Assembly (NCBI RefSeq): GCF_004216775.1
Contig: NZ_SGXF01000001.1
Coordinates: forward strand, 1,104,828-1,168,827
Source: Cuneatibacter caecimuris
GTDB lineage: Bacteria > Bacillota > Clostridia > Lachnospirales > Lachnospiraceae
Direction: 5' to 3'
Length of the DNA: 64,000 nt
Shown here: piece by piece, positions 51,021 through 60,037 of the stretch
Layout of the letters: the number at the start of each line of letters is the position of its first letter
Position numbering within the stretch: position 1 is the stretch's first letter
The notes under the pieces: model-generated
Databases searched by the model: none
What the model saw: only the letters and a program-made list of their open reading frames with translations
What the model was told of the DNA's origin: nothing
Position numbers and translations under genes: made by a program

Positions 51021-52892
51021 TTACACGTAATCTATCTCCTTTTTATCTGCCTGATTGTTTTCACCGGTTTTCTCTTCACCGAAAAGAGCCGAAAACTCAT
51101 CGTTTCCTATTTTTTCCTTATCAAGAAGAAGCAGTGCGCAGGCTTCCAGCACATCCCGGTGCTCTCTGATCAAAGCCTGGGCCTTGTGATAGCAGTCGTC
51201 CATAATACGCTTCACCTCTTCGTCAATCAGCGTGGCGATGCTCTCGCCGTAGCTTCTGGTATGAGCCAGATCCCGGCCGATGAACACTTCATCCTCGTTG
51301 GTATCGTAATTAATGAGTCCTACCCGCTCGGACATGCCATATTTCGTCACCATGGCCCGGGCCAGTTCTGAAGCCTGTTTAATATCCTGGGAAGCTCCGG
51401 TGGTAATATCGTCAAATACCTGCTCTTCCGCAACTCTTCCGCCCAGCGCCACCGTAATATTCTGCAGCATCCTGCCCCTGGTGTTAAACATCTCATCTTC
51501 TCCAGGCATGGGCATGGTATATCCGGCAGCTCCAACGCCCGTGGGGATGATGGAGATAGTATGCACCTCTCCCATATCCGGCAGCAGATGGAACAGGATA
51601 GCGTGGCCCGCTTCATGATAGGCTGTAATTCTCTTTTCCTTCTCAGAGATCACCTTTGAACGTTTTTCCGCTCCAATGCCTACCTTCACAAATGCCGCTT
51701 CAATATCCTTCTGTTGTACAAAAGCGCTGTTTCTTCTGGCCGCATGGATCGCCGCCTCGTTCATCAGATTTTCCAGGCCGGCCCCGGTAAAGCCCGAGGT
51801 GGTATGAGCGATTTTATTCAGATCCACGTCGTCGCCCAGCTGCTTGTTTGCAGCATGCACCTGCAGGATCTCCAGCCTGCCCTTCACATCCGGACGTCCT
51901 ACCGCCACCGTGCGGTCAAAACGCCCCGGACGCAGCAGCGCAGGATCCAGAATATCCACCCGGTTTGTCGCGGCCATCACAATAATTCCTTCATTGATGC
52001 CAAAGCCATCCATTTCAACCAGCAGCTGATTCAGCGTCTGTTCTCTTTCATCGTGGCCTCCGCCCATACCGGTTCCACGCCGGCGGCCCACCGCGTCAAT
52101 TTCATCGATAAATACTATGCAGGGGCTATTCTTCTTGGCCTCTTCAAACAAATCACGGACCCGGGAAGCGCCCACGCCCACAAACATTTCCACAAAATCC
52201 GATCCGGAAATACTGAAAAACGGAACGCCCGCCTCTCCGGCCACCGCTTTCGCCAGCAGCGTCTTACCAGTACCCGGAGGGCCCACCAGAAGAATACCCT
52301 TGGGGATTCTGGCCCCAATATCCACATACTTTTTGGGAGCGCTGAGGAAATCCACAACTTCCAGCATCTCCTCCTTTTCTTCCTGCAGCCCCGCCACCCG
52401 GGAAAAAGTCACCCGGTTGGTACTTGGCTGGTACAGCCGGGCGCGGCTTCTGCCAAAATTCATCATCTTCGCATTGGCGCCGCCTCCCGCATTCGTCCTG
52501 TTGGTCATATACATAAAAAGCGCCAGCATCAGAGCAGATACAATCACCACAGGCAGAATAGTGGTCATAAAGGTATTCTGCTGGGGAACATCTGACACGG
52601 AGTAATCAATTTTATGATCTCTCAGGTATTTCTCCATGTCCACCACATCGGACACATTCAAAACCGCCATAGAGCTGTTGCCCTTCAGTTTCAGCTGAAG
52701 CTGTCCGGTGGGCGGCTGCGGATTCTGAGTCACTACCACTGACTCAATGTATTCTTGATCCACTGCTTCCTGAAACTGCTGCCAGGTCAGCTCGGACGGC
52801 GCATACAGATTCTTCTGCAGAAAATAGAACAGCACAAGAATCCCTGCAATAATGACCAGATAAACTCCGATCCCTCTTGTTTTTCCTTCCAC
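51021..52892 (-). CDS. ftsH: ATP-dependent zinc metalloprotease FtsH
   Basis: 623-residue membrane protease that degrades misfolded and regulatory membrane proteins. Two N-terminal helices (about 9-26 and 105-125) flank a small extracytoplasmic domain. The AAA+ domain has Walker A GPPGTGKT, Walker [10 protein letters not shown] and the arginine finger region; the peptidase domain has the zinc motif HEAGH. GTG start with GGGAGG. It is followed upstream by hpt, the conserved Firmicutes order. Confidence 0.97.
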   Translation of the reverse strand: MEGKTRGIGVYLVIIAGILVLFYFLQKNLYAPSELTWQQFQEAVDQEYIESVVVTQNPQPPTGQLQLKLKGNSSMAVLNVSDVVDMEKYLRDHKIDYSVSDVPQQNTFMTTILPVVIVSALMLALFMYMTNRTNAGGGANAKMMNFGRSRARLYQPSTNRVTFSRVAGLQEEKEEMLEVVDFLSAPKKYVDIGARIPKGILLVGPPGTGKTLLAKAVAGEAGVPFFSISGSDFVEMFVGVGASRVRDLFEEAKKNSPCIVFIDEIDAVGRRRGTGMGGGHDEREQTLNQLLVEMDGFGINEGIIVMAATNRVDILDPALLRPGRFDRTVAVGRPDVKGRLEILQVHAANKQLGDDVDLNKIAHTTSGFTGAGLENLMNEAAIHAARRNSAFVQQKDIEAAFVKVGIGAEKRSKVISEKEKRITAYHEAGHAILFHLLPDMGEVHTISIIPTGVGAAGYTMPMPGEDEMFNTRGRMLQNITVALGGRVAEEQVFDDITTGASQDIKQASELARAMVTKYGMSERVGLINYDTNEDEVFIGRDLAHTRSYGESIATLIDEEVKRIMDDCYHKAQALIREHRDVLEACALLLLDKEKIGNDEFSALFGEEKTGENNQADKKEIDYV

Positions 52893-52911
52893 GTCTTCCT
52901 CCCTTTCTGCC

Positions 52912-53436
52912 TTATAATTCCACTACACCGATATAAGGCAGATTCCGGTACTTCTGGTTATAGTCCAGGCCGTAGCCCACCACAAATTCGTCCGGAATAC
53001 AAAATCCTGCATAATCCACCTTTACCTGCTTCTTCACCCGCCTCTCGGGCTTATCCAATAGCGTGCACAGCCTGATATCGCTGGGGCCGCGCTGTTTCAG
53101 AATCTCAATCAGGTATGCCAGCGTCCTGCCGGAATCGATAATATCTTCCACAATCAGCACATGTTTATCCTTCAGCGGTTCATCCAGATCCTTTACAATC
53201 CGCACCACACCGCTGGATTCTGTGCCGCTCCCATAACTGGACACGGACATGAAATCCATTGTCACCGGAACCGTTATCCTTTTTGCCAGTTCACAGGTAA
53301 ACATGGCACCGCCTTTCAGCACGCAGATCAGATGAACCTCTTTTCCCGCGTAATCTCTGCTGATCGCCTCTCCCAGTTCCTGAATTTTCTGATCCACCTG
53401 TTCTTCTGTCAGTAATACTCTGATTTTATCTTCCAT
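52912..53436 (-). CDS. hpt: Hypoxanthine phosphoribosyltransferase
   Basis: 174 residues; converts hypoxanthine or guanine and PRPP to IMP or GMP for purine salvage. The PRPP motif VLIVEDIIDSGRTL, the N-terminal CVLKGGAMF loop and VGYGLDYNQKYRNLPYIG at the C-terminus are diagnostic. It overlaps tilS by 11 bp in the conserved tilS-hpt-ftsH block. Confidence 0.96.
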   Translation of the reverse strand: MEDKIRVLLTEEQVDQKIQELGEAISRDYAGKEVHLICVLKGGAMFTCELAKRITVPVTMDFMSVSSYGSGTESSGVVRIVKDLDEPLKDKHVLIVEDIIDSGRTLAYLIEILKQRGPSDIRLCTLLDKPERRVKKQVKVDYAGFCIPDEFVVGYGLDYNQKYRNLPYIGVVEL

Positions 53437-54772
53437 CTCTGTACTCCTCTACCTCCACCTGCATAATCCTGCGCGTGGAGTCCGTAACTTTATATGCTTC
53501 GCTGATGCGTCCGCCCACCACCCAGATAATGTGGTTCCCATCCGCCAGTAATAACCGGCTGTCCCGCTGATCTCTGGGAATTTTCTCTTCAATAAAATAA
53601 TCCTTCAGCTTCTTTGTGCCCCCGGACTGCAGCACCTGCAGAAAATCGCCGGGATGCCTGGTTCTCAGCGCCGCACCATTCTTAATCTTATCATAATCAA
53701 ACCATTTCGTATAGCTCTTTTCCGGGATTTTTTCTCCTTTTTTAAAGGGAAAATAAGTAAAAACCGCTCGGAATTTTCTTTTTTCCGCAGCGCCCTCTGT
53801 TTTAGAGAAAAAAATAAGTTTATCATAAGACTTTTTTACAGCAATTCCTCCCGGCAAGTCGATTCTCCTGCCGGTTTGACGCACCGCAAGCTCTAAAATC
53901 CGCTCCACATGGCCTGCCGTCAGATCTTTCAGGGTGCCTGATTCATGCTGTACCGCAAGCCGGGCCACGTATCTCTGCCGGCTCACAGGCAGGTGCAGAA
54001 AATCATCTGCCGGCAGCGCCAGCCCTCCCTGCCGCGCCATCTTCCCGTACTGTTTCAGGAAAGCCTCCGCTTCTCCGGTAAACTCTTCATCAGCTTCTGC
54101 AAACAGTTCCGCGGCGCTCAGCAAGTGTTCCCGCACCCTGGGCTGCACTGCCTCCAGCGCCGGGAAAATCTCCAGCCGGATATAATTTCTGGTATAGTCT
54201 GTTTCCAGATTCGTAAAATCCGTACACCATTGCTGTCCCTGTTCACGCAGCCAGCTTTCAATTTCACTCCGGCGGCACCTCAGAAGCGGCCTCACAATAT
54301 TGCCGCGCACCGGCCGTATTCCAGACATCCCCCTGAAGCCGCTGCCCCTCAGCAGCTGCATGAAAACTGTCTCCGCCGCATCGTCCATATGATGCGCAAC
54401 AGCAATTTTGTCCAGCCCGCCTTCCCTGCGGCGCCGCTCAAAAATTTCATACCTGGCGTTCCGCCCCGCTTCTTCCAGGCTCATATGATGTTCCGCCGCG
54501 ATTCCGGGCACGTCTGCAGCCTCCACGGCACAAGGAACCCCAAGCCTGCGGCAGAGATTTTCCACAAACGCGGCGTCCCGGTCCGCATCCCCACCCCGGA
54601 TCCCGTGGTGCACATGCACGCACTGAATCCTGATTCCCAGCTCTTCTTGCAGCCGATGCAGGACCAGCAGAAGACACACAGAATCAGCCCCGCCGGATAT
54701 TCCTGCCAGAACTCCATTGCCGGGCTGAAACATTTCATATTCTCGGATAAAAGAACAGATCCGTTCTATCAT
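53426..54772 (-). CDS. tilS: tRNA(Ile)-lysidine synthetase
   Basis: 448 residues. It modifies C34 of the AUA-reading tRNA(Ile) with lysine, essential for decoding. The PP-loop ATPase motif GISGGADSVC near residue 24 and the HVHHGIRG and AHHMDDAAETV segments are present; the substrate-binding C-terminal domain includes LKDYFIEEKIPRDQRD. ATG 54772 is chosen; an adjacent TTG one codon earlier is possible. AAGGAG site. Confidence 0.95.
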   Translation of the reverse strand: MIERICSFIREYEMFQPGNGVLAGISGGADSVCLLLVLHRLQEELGIRIQCVHVHHGIRGGDADRDAAFVENLCRRLGVPCAVEAADVPGIAAEHHMSLEEAGRNARYEIFERRRREGGLDKIAVAHHMDDAAETVFMQLLRGSGFRGMSGIRPVRGNIVRPLLRCRRSEIESWLREQGQQWCTDFTNLETDYTRNYIRLEIFPALEAVQPRVREHLLSAAELFAEADEEFTGEAEAFLKQYGKMARQGGLALPADDFLHLPVSRQRYVARLAVQHESGTLKDLTAGHVERILELAVRQTGRRIDLPGGIAVKKSYDKLIFFSKTEGAAEKRKFRAVFTYFPFKKGEKIPEKSYTKWFDYDKIKNGAALRTRHPGDFLQVLQSGGTKKLKDYFIEEKIPRDQRDSRLLLADGNHIIWVVGGRISEAYKVTDSTRRIMQVEVEEYRDGR

Positions 54773-54826
54773 CAATCAGGCTCCTTCTCACCTTTTCCAT
54801 ACGCTTGCCCCATATGTTTCAGTATA

Positions 54827-56440
54827 TCATTTTTTCCAGATTCCCGCAACCAGAACGGTCATATCATCCCGAACCTCTTCGCTCTGCCCCCGCACATACC
54901 TGAGTAAGCTCTGGGCCAATTCCCCCGGTTTCTGGCTGGACAGCGTCTGATAATACAGGCTGAGCTGTTCTTCCTTGTTTTCTCCCGGCAGCGCTTCCAG
55001 AACTCCGTCTGTAACCATGATGATTTTATCCCCGTCCCTTAATTTGTACAACCGTTCCACCGGCTCGGTTTCTGCAATTGCCCCCAGAGGCAAAGAGGAT
55101 GCGCTGAAAATTTCCACCTGGCCCCCATGGTCGATCAGAGTAGCCGCAGCCCCTGCCTTTACAAAATCACAGAGACCAGAATAGAGGTCCACCACCGCTA
55201 CATCCATAGCGGCAGGATGCACTGCTTCTCGGCGCTGCAGCAGGCTGGTATGTACGAGGCGGGCCGCTGTCTTGGGCTGAAACCCGGCCCCTGTCAGCTG
55301 TTCTGCCAATTCAATAGCCTCTTCACTCTCCTCATAAGCCTGCTGTCCGGATCCCATTCCGTCACAGAGCCCCAGAAAAATCTTACCGCCGGGCTGTTTC
55401 AGAAAAGAAAAACAGTCTCCCGAAACTTGCTCTCCTTCTCTGGTAGCCCTGGCAACGCCATGCAGCATCATAAACGCGGTCTCTTCCTCCAGCAGAATCT
55501 GGCAGAATTCTTCCCCTATTTCCGCCCGGCAGGACGGATCCGGCCGGAAACGCCTGCCCGCCGCAGCGCTTACCTCCGCAGCCAGCTGCCGCACCGCTGC
55601 TCTTCCTCTGGTACACCGCACAACCATCAGAACTTCTCTCCTGCGGTTGGCCCCTTCCAGCATCCGAAGCTGTTCTGTTTCCAGATGCATCCTTCTGAGG
55701 CGCCGGTTTAATTCCGGGCCCAGTTCTACACTCACATCCATAGTTCTTTCCAGCCTGTCCCGAAAATCCTGCATAAATCCCGACAGTTCAAACATCTGGT
55801 CCGCTACTGCATTCCGGCTTTCCAGATACCGGTTCTTCCAAATCACCGCTCCCCCATCCTGCCCCAATTCCAGATCCTGTGGGATGGCAGAAAATGTTTT
55901 TGCAATTTGGGTCAGAGAATCTGAGAGCAGGCTCAGCCGGCGTTCCAAAACCCCGCAGGAGCCTTCCAGGCCGGCAGGCTGGGCATAATCTGATCTCCGG
56001 ATTCCCTCCTGAACCATCTGGACCGGAACCATGAAAAAAATCACTGCCGCCATCAGCACTGCAGGCATAGTCTGAAGCAGCAGCACCGGCGTATAAAGCA
56101 TTCCCGCGCTCACTGCTCCGGCCAGATAAGCCAATGCGCAGGGAAATTTCCCCAGCCTCCGGAAGCTTCCGGCAAGAACACCAAGAATGCATAATATTCC
56201 CAGCATCGCCATATCTTCTGTCCAAACCGCATAAAAAACTCCGCAGGCTGCGCCGCAGACTGCTCCCGTCCCTGCGCCATACCGGTAAGCTCCTAACAGC
56301 ACCCCCGTCAGACACATTGTTTCAATCACCGAGACGCCCATCTGCATCCCAGGACCATTCCACACTGTTATGATAAACAGCACCGCAGCCGCCAGCCCCA
56401 CGGCCGCTCTGCCCACATCCAACCATCGTCTTTGACTCAT
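54827..56440 (-). CDS. spoIIE: Stage II sporulation protein E, short form
   Basis: 537 residues. PP2C-type phosphatase that dephosphorylates SpoIIAA to activate sigma-F in the forespore. The catalytic part (about 330-537) has SGDCFSFL, LCDGMGSGQQA and MVTDGVLEA metal-binding segments. The central region (about 150-325) matches SpoIIE. The membrane part is short (about 150 residues, five or six helices) compared with ten helices and about 820 residues in Bacillus subtilis. ATG 56440 is preceded by GGAGGCGGAG. The promoter has unusual spacing and 0A-like boxes. Confidence 0.88.
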   Translation of the reverse strand: MSQRRWLDVGRAAVGLAAAVLFIITVWNGPGMQMGVSVIETMCLTGVLLGAYRYGAGTGAVCGAACGVFYAVWTEDMAMLGILCILGVLAGSFRRLGKFPCALAYLAGAVSAGMLYTPVLLLQTMPAVLMAAVIFFMVPVQMVQEGIRRSDYAQPAGLEGSCGVLERRLSLLSDSLTQIAKTFSAIPQDLELGQDGGAVIWKNRYLESRNAVADQMFELSGFMQDFRDRLERTMDVSVELGPELNRRLRRMHLETEQLRMLEGANRRREVLMVVRCTRGRAAVRQLAAEVSAAAGRRFRPDPSCRAEIGEEFCQILLEEETAFMMLHGVARATREGEQVSGDCFSFLKQPGGKIFLGLCDGMGSGQQAYEESEEAIELAEQLTGAGFQPKTAARLVHTSLLQRREAVHPAAMDVAVVDLYSGLCDFVKAGAAATLIDHGGQVEIFSASSLPLGAIAETEPVERLYKLRDGDKIIMVTDGVLEALPGENKEEQLSLYYQTLSSQKPGELAQSLLRYVRGQSEEVRDDMTVLVAGIWKK

Positions 56441-56469
56441 CTCTCCGCCTCCTGTCTTCATTGTCCCCT

Positions 56470-56535
56470 ATTATACACGGCGGAAATGTCAATGTCTGTC
56501 AAAAACACAGAGCATGTACAAAAAAGTTTTTGACA
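56470..56535 (-). promoter_or_regulatory. spoIIE promoter with 21-bp spacer and 0A-like boxes
   Basis: TTGACA (56497-56502) and TATAAT (56470-56475) are 21 bp apart on the minus strand, the known Spo0A-activated spoIIE layout. TGTCAAA (56529-56535) and the reverse-type TTTGACA at the -35 each differ by one base from the 0A box TGTCGAA. A second TTGACA lies at 56487-56492. Confidence 0.65.
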
Positions 56536-56569
56536 AAAAACGCCCCGCAGCGCCATATGGCTGCAGGGC
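56535..56569 (-). terminator. Terminator of the TPR-like membrane protein gene
   Basis: Minus-strand stem GCCCTGCAGC (56560-56569) with GCTGCGGGGC (56542-56551), 10 bp with one G-U, then TTTTTTG. Its T-tract adjoins the 0A-like box of spoIIE. Confidence 0.75.
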
Positions 56570-56588
56570 AGCGATTGTAAAGCCTTTT

Positions 56589-57518
56589 TTATTCCAGGCG
56601 CACCGTTTTTGATCCGATGAGCGTATAATCAGCATCATTAAATATGTTTACTGTCACATTCCCCGGCAGATCGCAGTCAATCCAGAGAAAGGCTTTATCA
56701 CCTTCATACAAATAGTCCTCCATTACGCCGGCCCGCGCAGAACCATCCGGCCAAATGGCCTCATATCTGCACAGCACTCCTCTTCCGTCGCCGCCTTCTA
56801 TGGTGAAGTGAAAATAAATTCTTTTGCCCCGGCTCAATATTTCTTCATTTTTCGTATCATATTTTTTGGAATAATTCACTGTAAACAATACTGACCATTC
56901 CTGCTGAGACTCCAAAATTTTCCGGCTGTCCCGATAATCCAAAGCAGCCAGTTCGGCCAGATATTTCTGCCTCAGCGCTTTGTCAGTCTTATCTGACTGC
57001 ACGCAGTAATACTTTGCCAGAAGAAGCTGCTCCTCGACCCCCTCTGCCTCCCTGCATGCCTGAAACGCCAAAACAGCCCTGTGAAATTTCGTGGCATTCA
57101 TCAGCTGCTGTCCCTGCCTGTAATACAGCTGTTGTACCTTCTCCCTATAGTCGCTGTAGCCTGATCTTCTGATCATTTCTATCGCTGCATTATATTTTTT
57201 CTTCCCGGCCAGCGCTTCCCCATACCGGTACCTGCACTGTCCCAGACGGCCGGCCGCCTCCGCATAATCTCCGCATCTTTGATACATGCGTATTGCCTTT
57301 TCATATTCTTTCTGTTCTTCCGCCTCCAGCGCCTTTCTATAGGCCGCGATCTCCTTTCCAGGGTTGGCAGAAGCGGTCTCATACAAAAACAGGCTTCCTG
57401 CAAAGCCCAAAAGCAGCGCGGCTCCTCCTGCCGCCCAGCTTCCCTTTCCCATAAAATAACCAAAAAGGCGGCAAAATGCCGCCTTCGCTTCATACCACCA
57501 TTTCCGCTTCCCTGTCAT
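56589..57518 (-). CDS. Membrane-anchored TPR-like protein
   Basis: 309 residues, function unknown. The cytoplasmic N-terminus (MTGKRKWWYE) is followed by one helix at about 28-46 and an extracytoplasmic region of TPR-like repeats (about 60-190; QKEYEKAIRMYQRCGDYAEA, KKKYNAAIEMI). The end is beta-rich (about 200-309; IYFHFTIEGGDGRGVLCRYE). Position between divIC and spoIIE suggests a link to division or sporulation, but this is inference. ATG 57518 is chosen for GGGGGAGGGA. Confidence 0.65.
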   Translation of the reverse strand: MTGKRKWWYEAKAAFCRLFGYFMGKGSWAAGGAALLLGFAGSLFLYETASANPGKEIAAYRKALEAEEQKEYEKAIRMYQRCGDYAEAAGRLGQCRYRYGEALAGKKKYNAAIEMIRRSGYSDYREKVQQLYYRQGQQLMNATKFHRAVLAFQACREAEGVEEQLLLAKYYCVQSDKTDKALRQKYLAELAALDYRDSRKILESQQEWSVLFTVNYSKKYDTKNEEILSRGKRIYFHFTIEGGDGRGVLCRYEAIWPDGSARAGVMEDYLYEGDKAFLWIDCDLPGNVTVNIFNDADYTLIGSKTVRLE

Positions 57519-57556
57519 ATCTGTTCCCTCCCCCGCATATCCAGCTGTACCAGTGT

Positions 57557-57865
57557 TCACTGCGCTTTAAATATGATTTCATCAGGATTAACCAGGCCCA
57601 GCTTCTCTTTCGCCATTTCTTCGATAAACTTTTTGCTCTTGGTATAATTCTGATAATCTTCCAGATCCAGAGACCGCTGCTGCTCCCCGGCGATCTTCGC
57701 CGCCAGCGCCTCTTTCTGCTGTTCATACTCTGAAGATTTCTGGCGGAGAGACGCGCTGCCCACTGCCATCGCCGCGCCCAAAACAATTACAATCAGGCAG
57801 ACAACCAGCAGACCAGCACGGTTTGAATTCTGAAGTTTACGCATACGGCGTGACTGCAGGCTCAA
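57557..57865 (-). CDS. divIC: Septum formation initiator DivIC/FtsB-type
   Basis: 102 residues. A short cytoplasmic basic segment, one helix (about 18-38), then a heptad coiled coil (SSEYEQQKEALAAKIAGEQQ) and the small C-terminal KSKKFIEEMAKEKLGLVNPD typical of the DivIC/FtsL family. It helps assemble the division septum. The start is TTG, overlapping the yabQ stop in TTGA, preceded by GGGGAGA. Confidence 0.9.
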   Translation of the reverse strand: MSLQSRRMRKLQNSNRAGLLVVCLIVIVLGAAMAVGSASLRQKSSEYEQQKEALAAKIAGEQQRSLDLEDYQNYTKSKKFIEEMAKEKLGLVNPDEIIFKAQ

Positions 57866-58338
57866 TTTTCTCTCCCCTTTCTGATTTTGTTCTTTATTTT
57901 CTCACGTTCCCGCCGGCCTTTAGAATCTGAGGCCGTCTTTACTAAACTTTTTTTAATTGTAACTGATTTATGTAAATTTTTCAACCCCCTGCCCAAAAAT
58001 ATAATGGGTTTTTTTACCAGTTCCCATGCCTTTGTCAGCAAATATGTCAGCCCGGGCAGAAATATCCGGCTTGGCCCTTTTCTATACAGAAAAAAACCTA
58101 TGCCTGCCGCCGCCAGTGCAAACCACCGGACCACTCCGCTGTTGTCCCGGTAGAACAGTCCGAACATCATAAGCCCGCTGAAAATGCAATAAAAAAAATC
58201 CTCTATTCCCATCCATATGTGCCCGCCCCGGATTAAATTCCTGCGCAGGCGCAGCCAGTCATAGACAAATCCCAGCAACAGTCCCAGGCACAGCCCATCC
58301 AAAAACAACCTGCACTGTGCCGCAATCTGCTCCCCCAT
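57862..58338 (-). CDS. yabQ: Spore cortex biosynthesis protein YabQ
   Basis: 158 residues with about four membrane helices (FLDGLCLGLLLGFVYDWLRL, IEDFFYCIFSGLMMFGLFYR) and a basic C-terminal tail. YabQ is required for the spore cortex in Bacillus. It overlaps yabP by one base, in the standard yabP-yabQ-divIC order. Confidence 0.93.
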   Translation of the reverse strand: MGEQIAAQCRLFLDGLCLGLLLGFVYDWLRLRRNLIRGGHIWMGIEDFFYCIFSGLMMFGLFYRDNSGVVRWFALAAAGIGFFLYRKGPSRIFLPGLTYLLTKAWELVKKPIIFLGRGLKNLHKSVTIKKSLVKTASDSKGRREREKIKNKIRKGREN

Positions 58339-58628
58339 TATTTCAGCATCCTTTTCAGGAAAGATTCGCCGGATTTCCGATAATGTCCTGCGTCTGAATA
58401 TACCAGGCTGTCGATCTGCCCTTCCATGTCCACTTCCCCGGATTCCAGGGCCACCCTCTTAACCTTCATCTCCTGCCCTTTAACCTGAAGAAGTCCCAGC
58501 TCTGTTTCCAGCATCACTTCCTGTTCGTCAAAAGACAGCACATCTTTCACACCTGTCACTGATGCGCTCCGCCTGCCTCTGGCTGTCAGCTGATGAGGCC
58601 GGGCAGACACGGGCCTTTTTTCTTCCAT
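58338..58628 (-). CDS. yabP: Sporulation protein YabP
   Basis: 96 residues of the YabP/YqfC fold (KDVLSFDEQEVMLETELGLL, then LESGEVDMEGQIDSLVYSD). A sporulation protein; role not defined. ATG 58628 follows GGGGAGG. The frame runs to 58721 without a site and through a hairpin. Confidence 0.92.
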   Translation of the reverse strand: MEEKRPVSARPHQLTARGRRSASVTGVKDVLSFDEQEVMLETELGLLQVKGQEMKVKRVALESGEVDMEGQIDSLVYSDAGHYRKSGESFLKRMLK

Positions 58629-58688
58629 AAAAAAACCTCCCCAACTCTGCCATACGGTAAAGTATATGGGGAGGCCTCTGAAAATATT

Positions 58689-58709
58689 CCCTTCAGTTTC
58701 TCTGAAGGG
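58689..58709 (-). terminator. Hairpin between S4-domain gene and yabP
   Basis: CCCTTCAG-AGAAA-CTGAAGGG on the minus strand, an 8-bp perfect stem, followed by AATATTTTC. It probably separates the hup-yabO transcript from the sporulation-specific yabP-yabQ unit. Confidence 0.55.
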
Positions 58710-58717
58710 CTCAGAGT

Positions 58718-58957
58718 TCAAAGGTAACGAAACAGTTCCTTTGCTTCATCCTTCTTCACAGTTTCCTGCACATCCAGCACTTCAACCTTCACTGCCTTCG
58801 TGCCAAACCCTATTTCGATCACATCTCCGGCTTTCACAGAAGCCGACGCCTTAGCCGTCCTGCCGTTAATCAGGACCCTTCCGGCATCACAGGCCTCATT
58901 GGCCACAGTACGCCGCTTGATCAGGCGGGAAACCTTAAGAAATTTGTCCAGTCTCAT
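58718..58957 (-). CDS. yabO: RNA-binding S4-domain protein YabO/Hsp15-like
   Basis: 79 residues. The entire protein is one S4 domain (MRLDKFLKVSRLIKRRTVAN, AGRVLINGRTAKASASVKAG). Its relative RqcP/YabO binds the ribosome in quality control of stalled nascent chains. Overlaps the hup stop by one base (TAATG). Confidence 0.93.
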   Translation of the reverse strand: MRLDKFLKVSRLIKRRTVANEACDAGRVLINGRTAKASASVKAGDVIEIGFGTKAVKVEVLDVQETVKKDEAKELFRYL

Positions 58958-59232
58958 TATTTATTCACAATGTCCTTCAGTGCCTTGCCAGCCTTAAACT
59001 TGGGAGATTTGGATGCAGCGATGGTCATCACTTCACCGCTCTTGGGATTTCTTCCTTCTCTTTCTGCTCTTTCTGCTACTTCAAAAGTTCCAAAGCCTAC
59101 CATCTGGATCTTCTCGCCTTTTGCCAGTTCTTCAGATACAACTTCTGTAAAGGACTGCATCACCTTCTCCACATCTTTTTTTGTTACTTCGCTCTTTTCT
59201 GCGATGGCTGCAACCAATTCCTTTTTGTTCAT
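58957..59232 (-). CDS. hup: DNA-binding protein HU
   Basis: 91 residues, full length. MNKKELVAAIAEKSEVTKKD start, GFGTFEVAERAEREGRNPKS beta-arm and the C-terminal KFKAGKALKDIV are canonical. It bends and compacts the nucleoid. Promoter TTGACA-17-TATAAA about 90 bp upstream. Confidence 0.97.
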   Translation of the reverse strand: MNKKELVAAIAEKSEVTKKDVEKVMQSFTEVVSEELAKGEKIQMVGFGTFEVAERAEREGRNPKSGEVMTIAASKSPKFKAGKALKDIVNK

Positions 59233-59322
59233 TTGTGAATCCTCCTAGTTTTCCTATTATTAGCACCAAGTGCATCTTTTCTTCCTCTGCCGCCTCAGTA
59301 CATGCAGTGCAGATACAACTTA

Positions 59323-59351
59323 TTTATAAACCGTCTTATCTCCTTTGTCAA
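59323..59351 (-). promoter_or_regulatory. Promoter of hup
   Basis: TTGACA (59346-59351) and TATAAA (59323-59328) with 17-bp spacing on the minus strand. Confidence 0.8.
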
Positions 59352-59397
59352 GGTTTTTCAGCATTTTCCCCCTGCACTGCCGGTTTTCAGGCGCTGT

Positions 59398-59940
59398 CTA
59401 TCCCTCCATCTGCCTTCCGAGAAACCCTGCCGCGGTCTGGGCCAGCTTCAGTTCAGTTTCCCCCATCTTCATACGCGTGTCTTTGGACAGCAGAATAACA
59501 GCCCCCACCGCATCGCCTTCGCTCAGGATAGGGACTATCAGCTGCGTACTGAATTCCTCGCCTTCCGCTGTAACCGGAACATATTTCTGGTCTCCCTTTC
59601 CGGTCATCCTGACCTCGCGCCCCAAAATCAGTTGTTCCAGCGTCTTGCTCACTGGTTTCTGCATAAGATTCTTTGCTCCATTGGTGGCAGCCAGTACCTG
59701 GTCCCGGTCGCAGATACAGACGATACATCCCGATCCGGATGCCAGAGCATCTGCATACTGGCGCGCGAAGGCACCCAATTCAGCCATTGGTGAATATTTT
59801 TTCAGAATGATTTCCCCTTCTCTGTCCGTGAAAATCTCCAGGGGCGTTCCTTCCCGCAGTCTGAGGGTTCTTCTGATCTCCTTGGGAATTACCACTCTGC
59901 CCAGATCATCTATACGCCTTACTATTCCAGTTGCTTTCAT
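59398..59940 (-). CDS. spoVT: Stage V sporulation protein T
   Basis: 180 residues. AbrB-type swapped-hairpin DNA-binding domain (GIVRRIDDLGRVVIPKEIRR) at 1-50 and a C-terminal GAF domain (about 55-180). It modulates sigma-G genes in the forespore. Two purine-rich sites, GGAGG and AGGAG, precede ATG. Confidence 0.95.
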   Translation of the reverse strand: MKATGIVRRIDDLGRVVIPKEIRRTLRLREGTPLEIFTDREGEIILKKYSPMAELGAFARQYADALASGSGCIVCICDRDQVLAATNGAKNLMQKPVSKTLEQLILGREVRMTGKGDQKYVPVTAEGEEFSTQLIVPILSEGDAVGAVILLSKDTRMKMGETELKLAQTAAGFLGRQMEG

Positions 59941-60037
59941 CTCCTGTTTCCTCCATTTTTGAATTATCCTTTACTAATGCTGTTATTGTTTGTCAAAAAC
60001 GGAGAAATATACAAAAAATCAACAGAGTTTTTCCACT

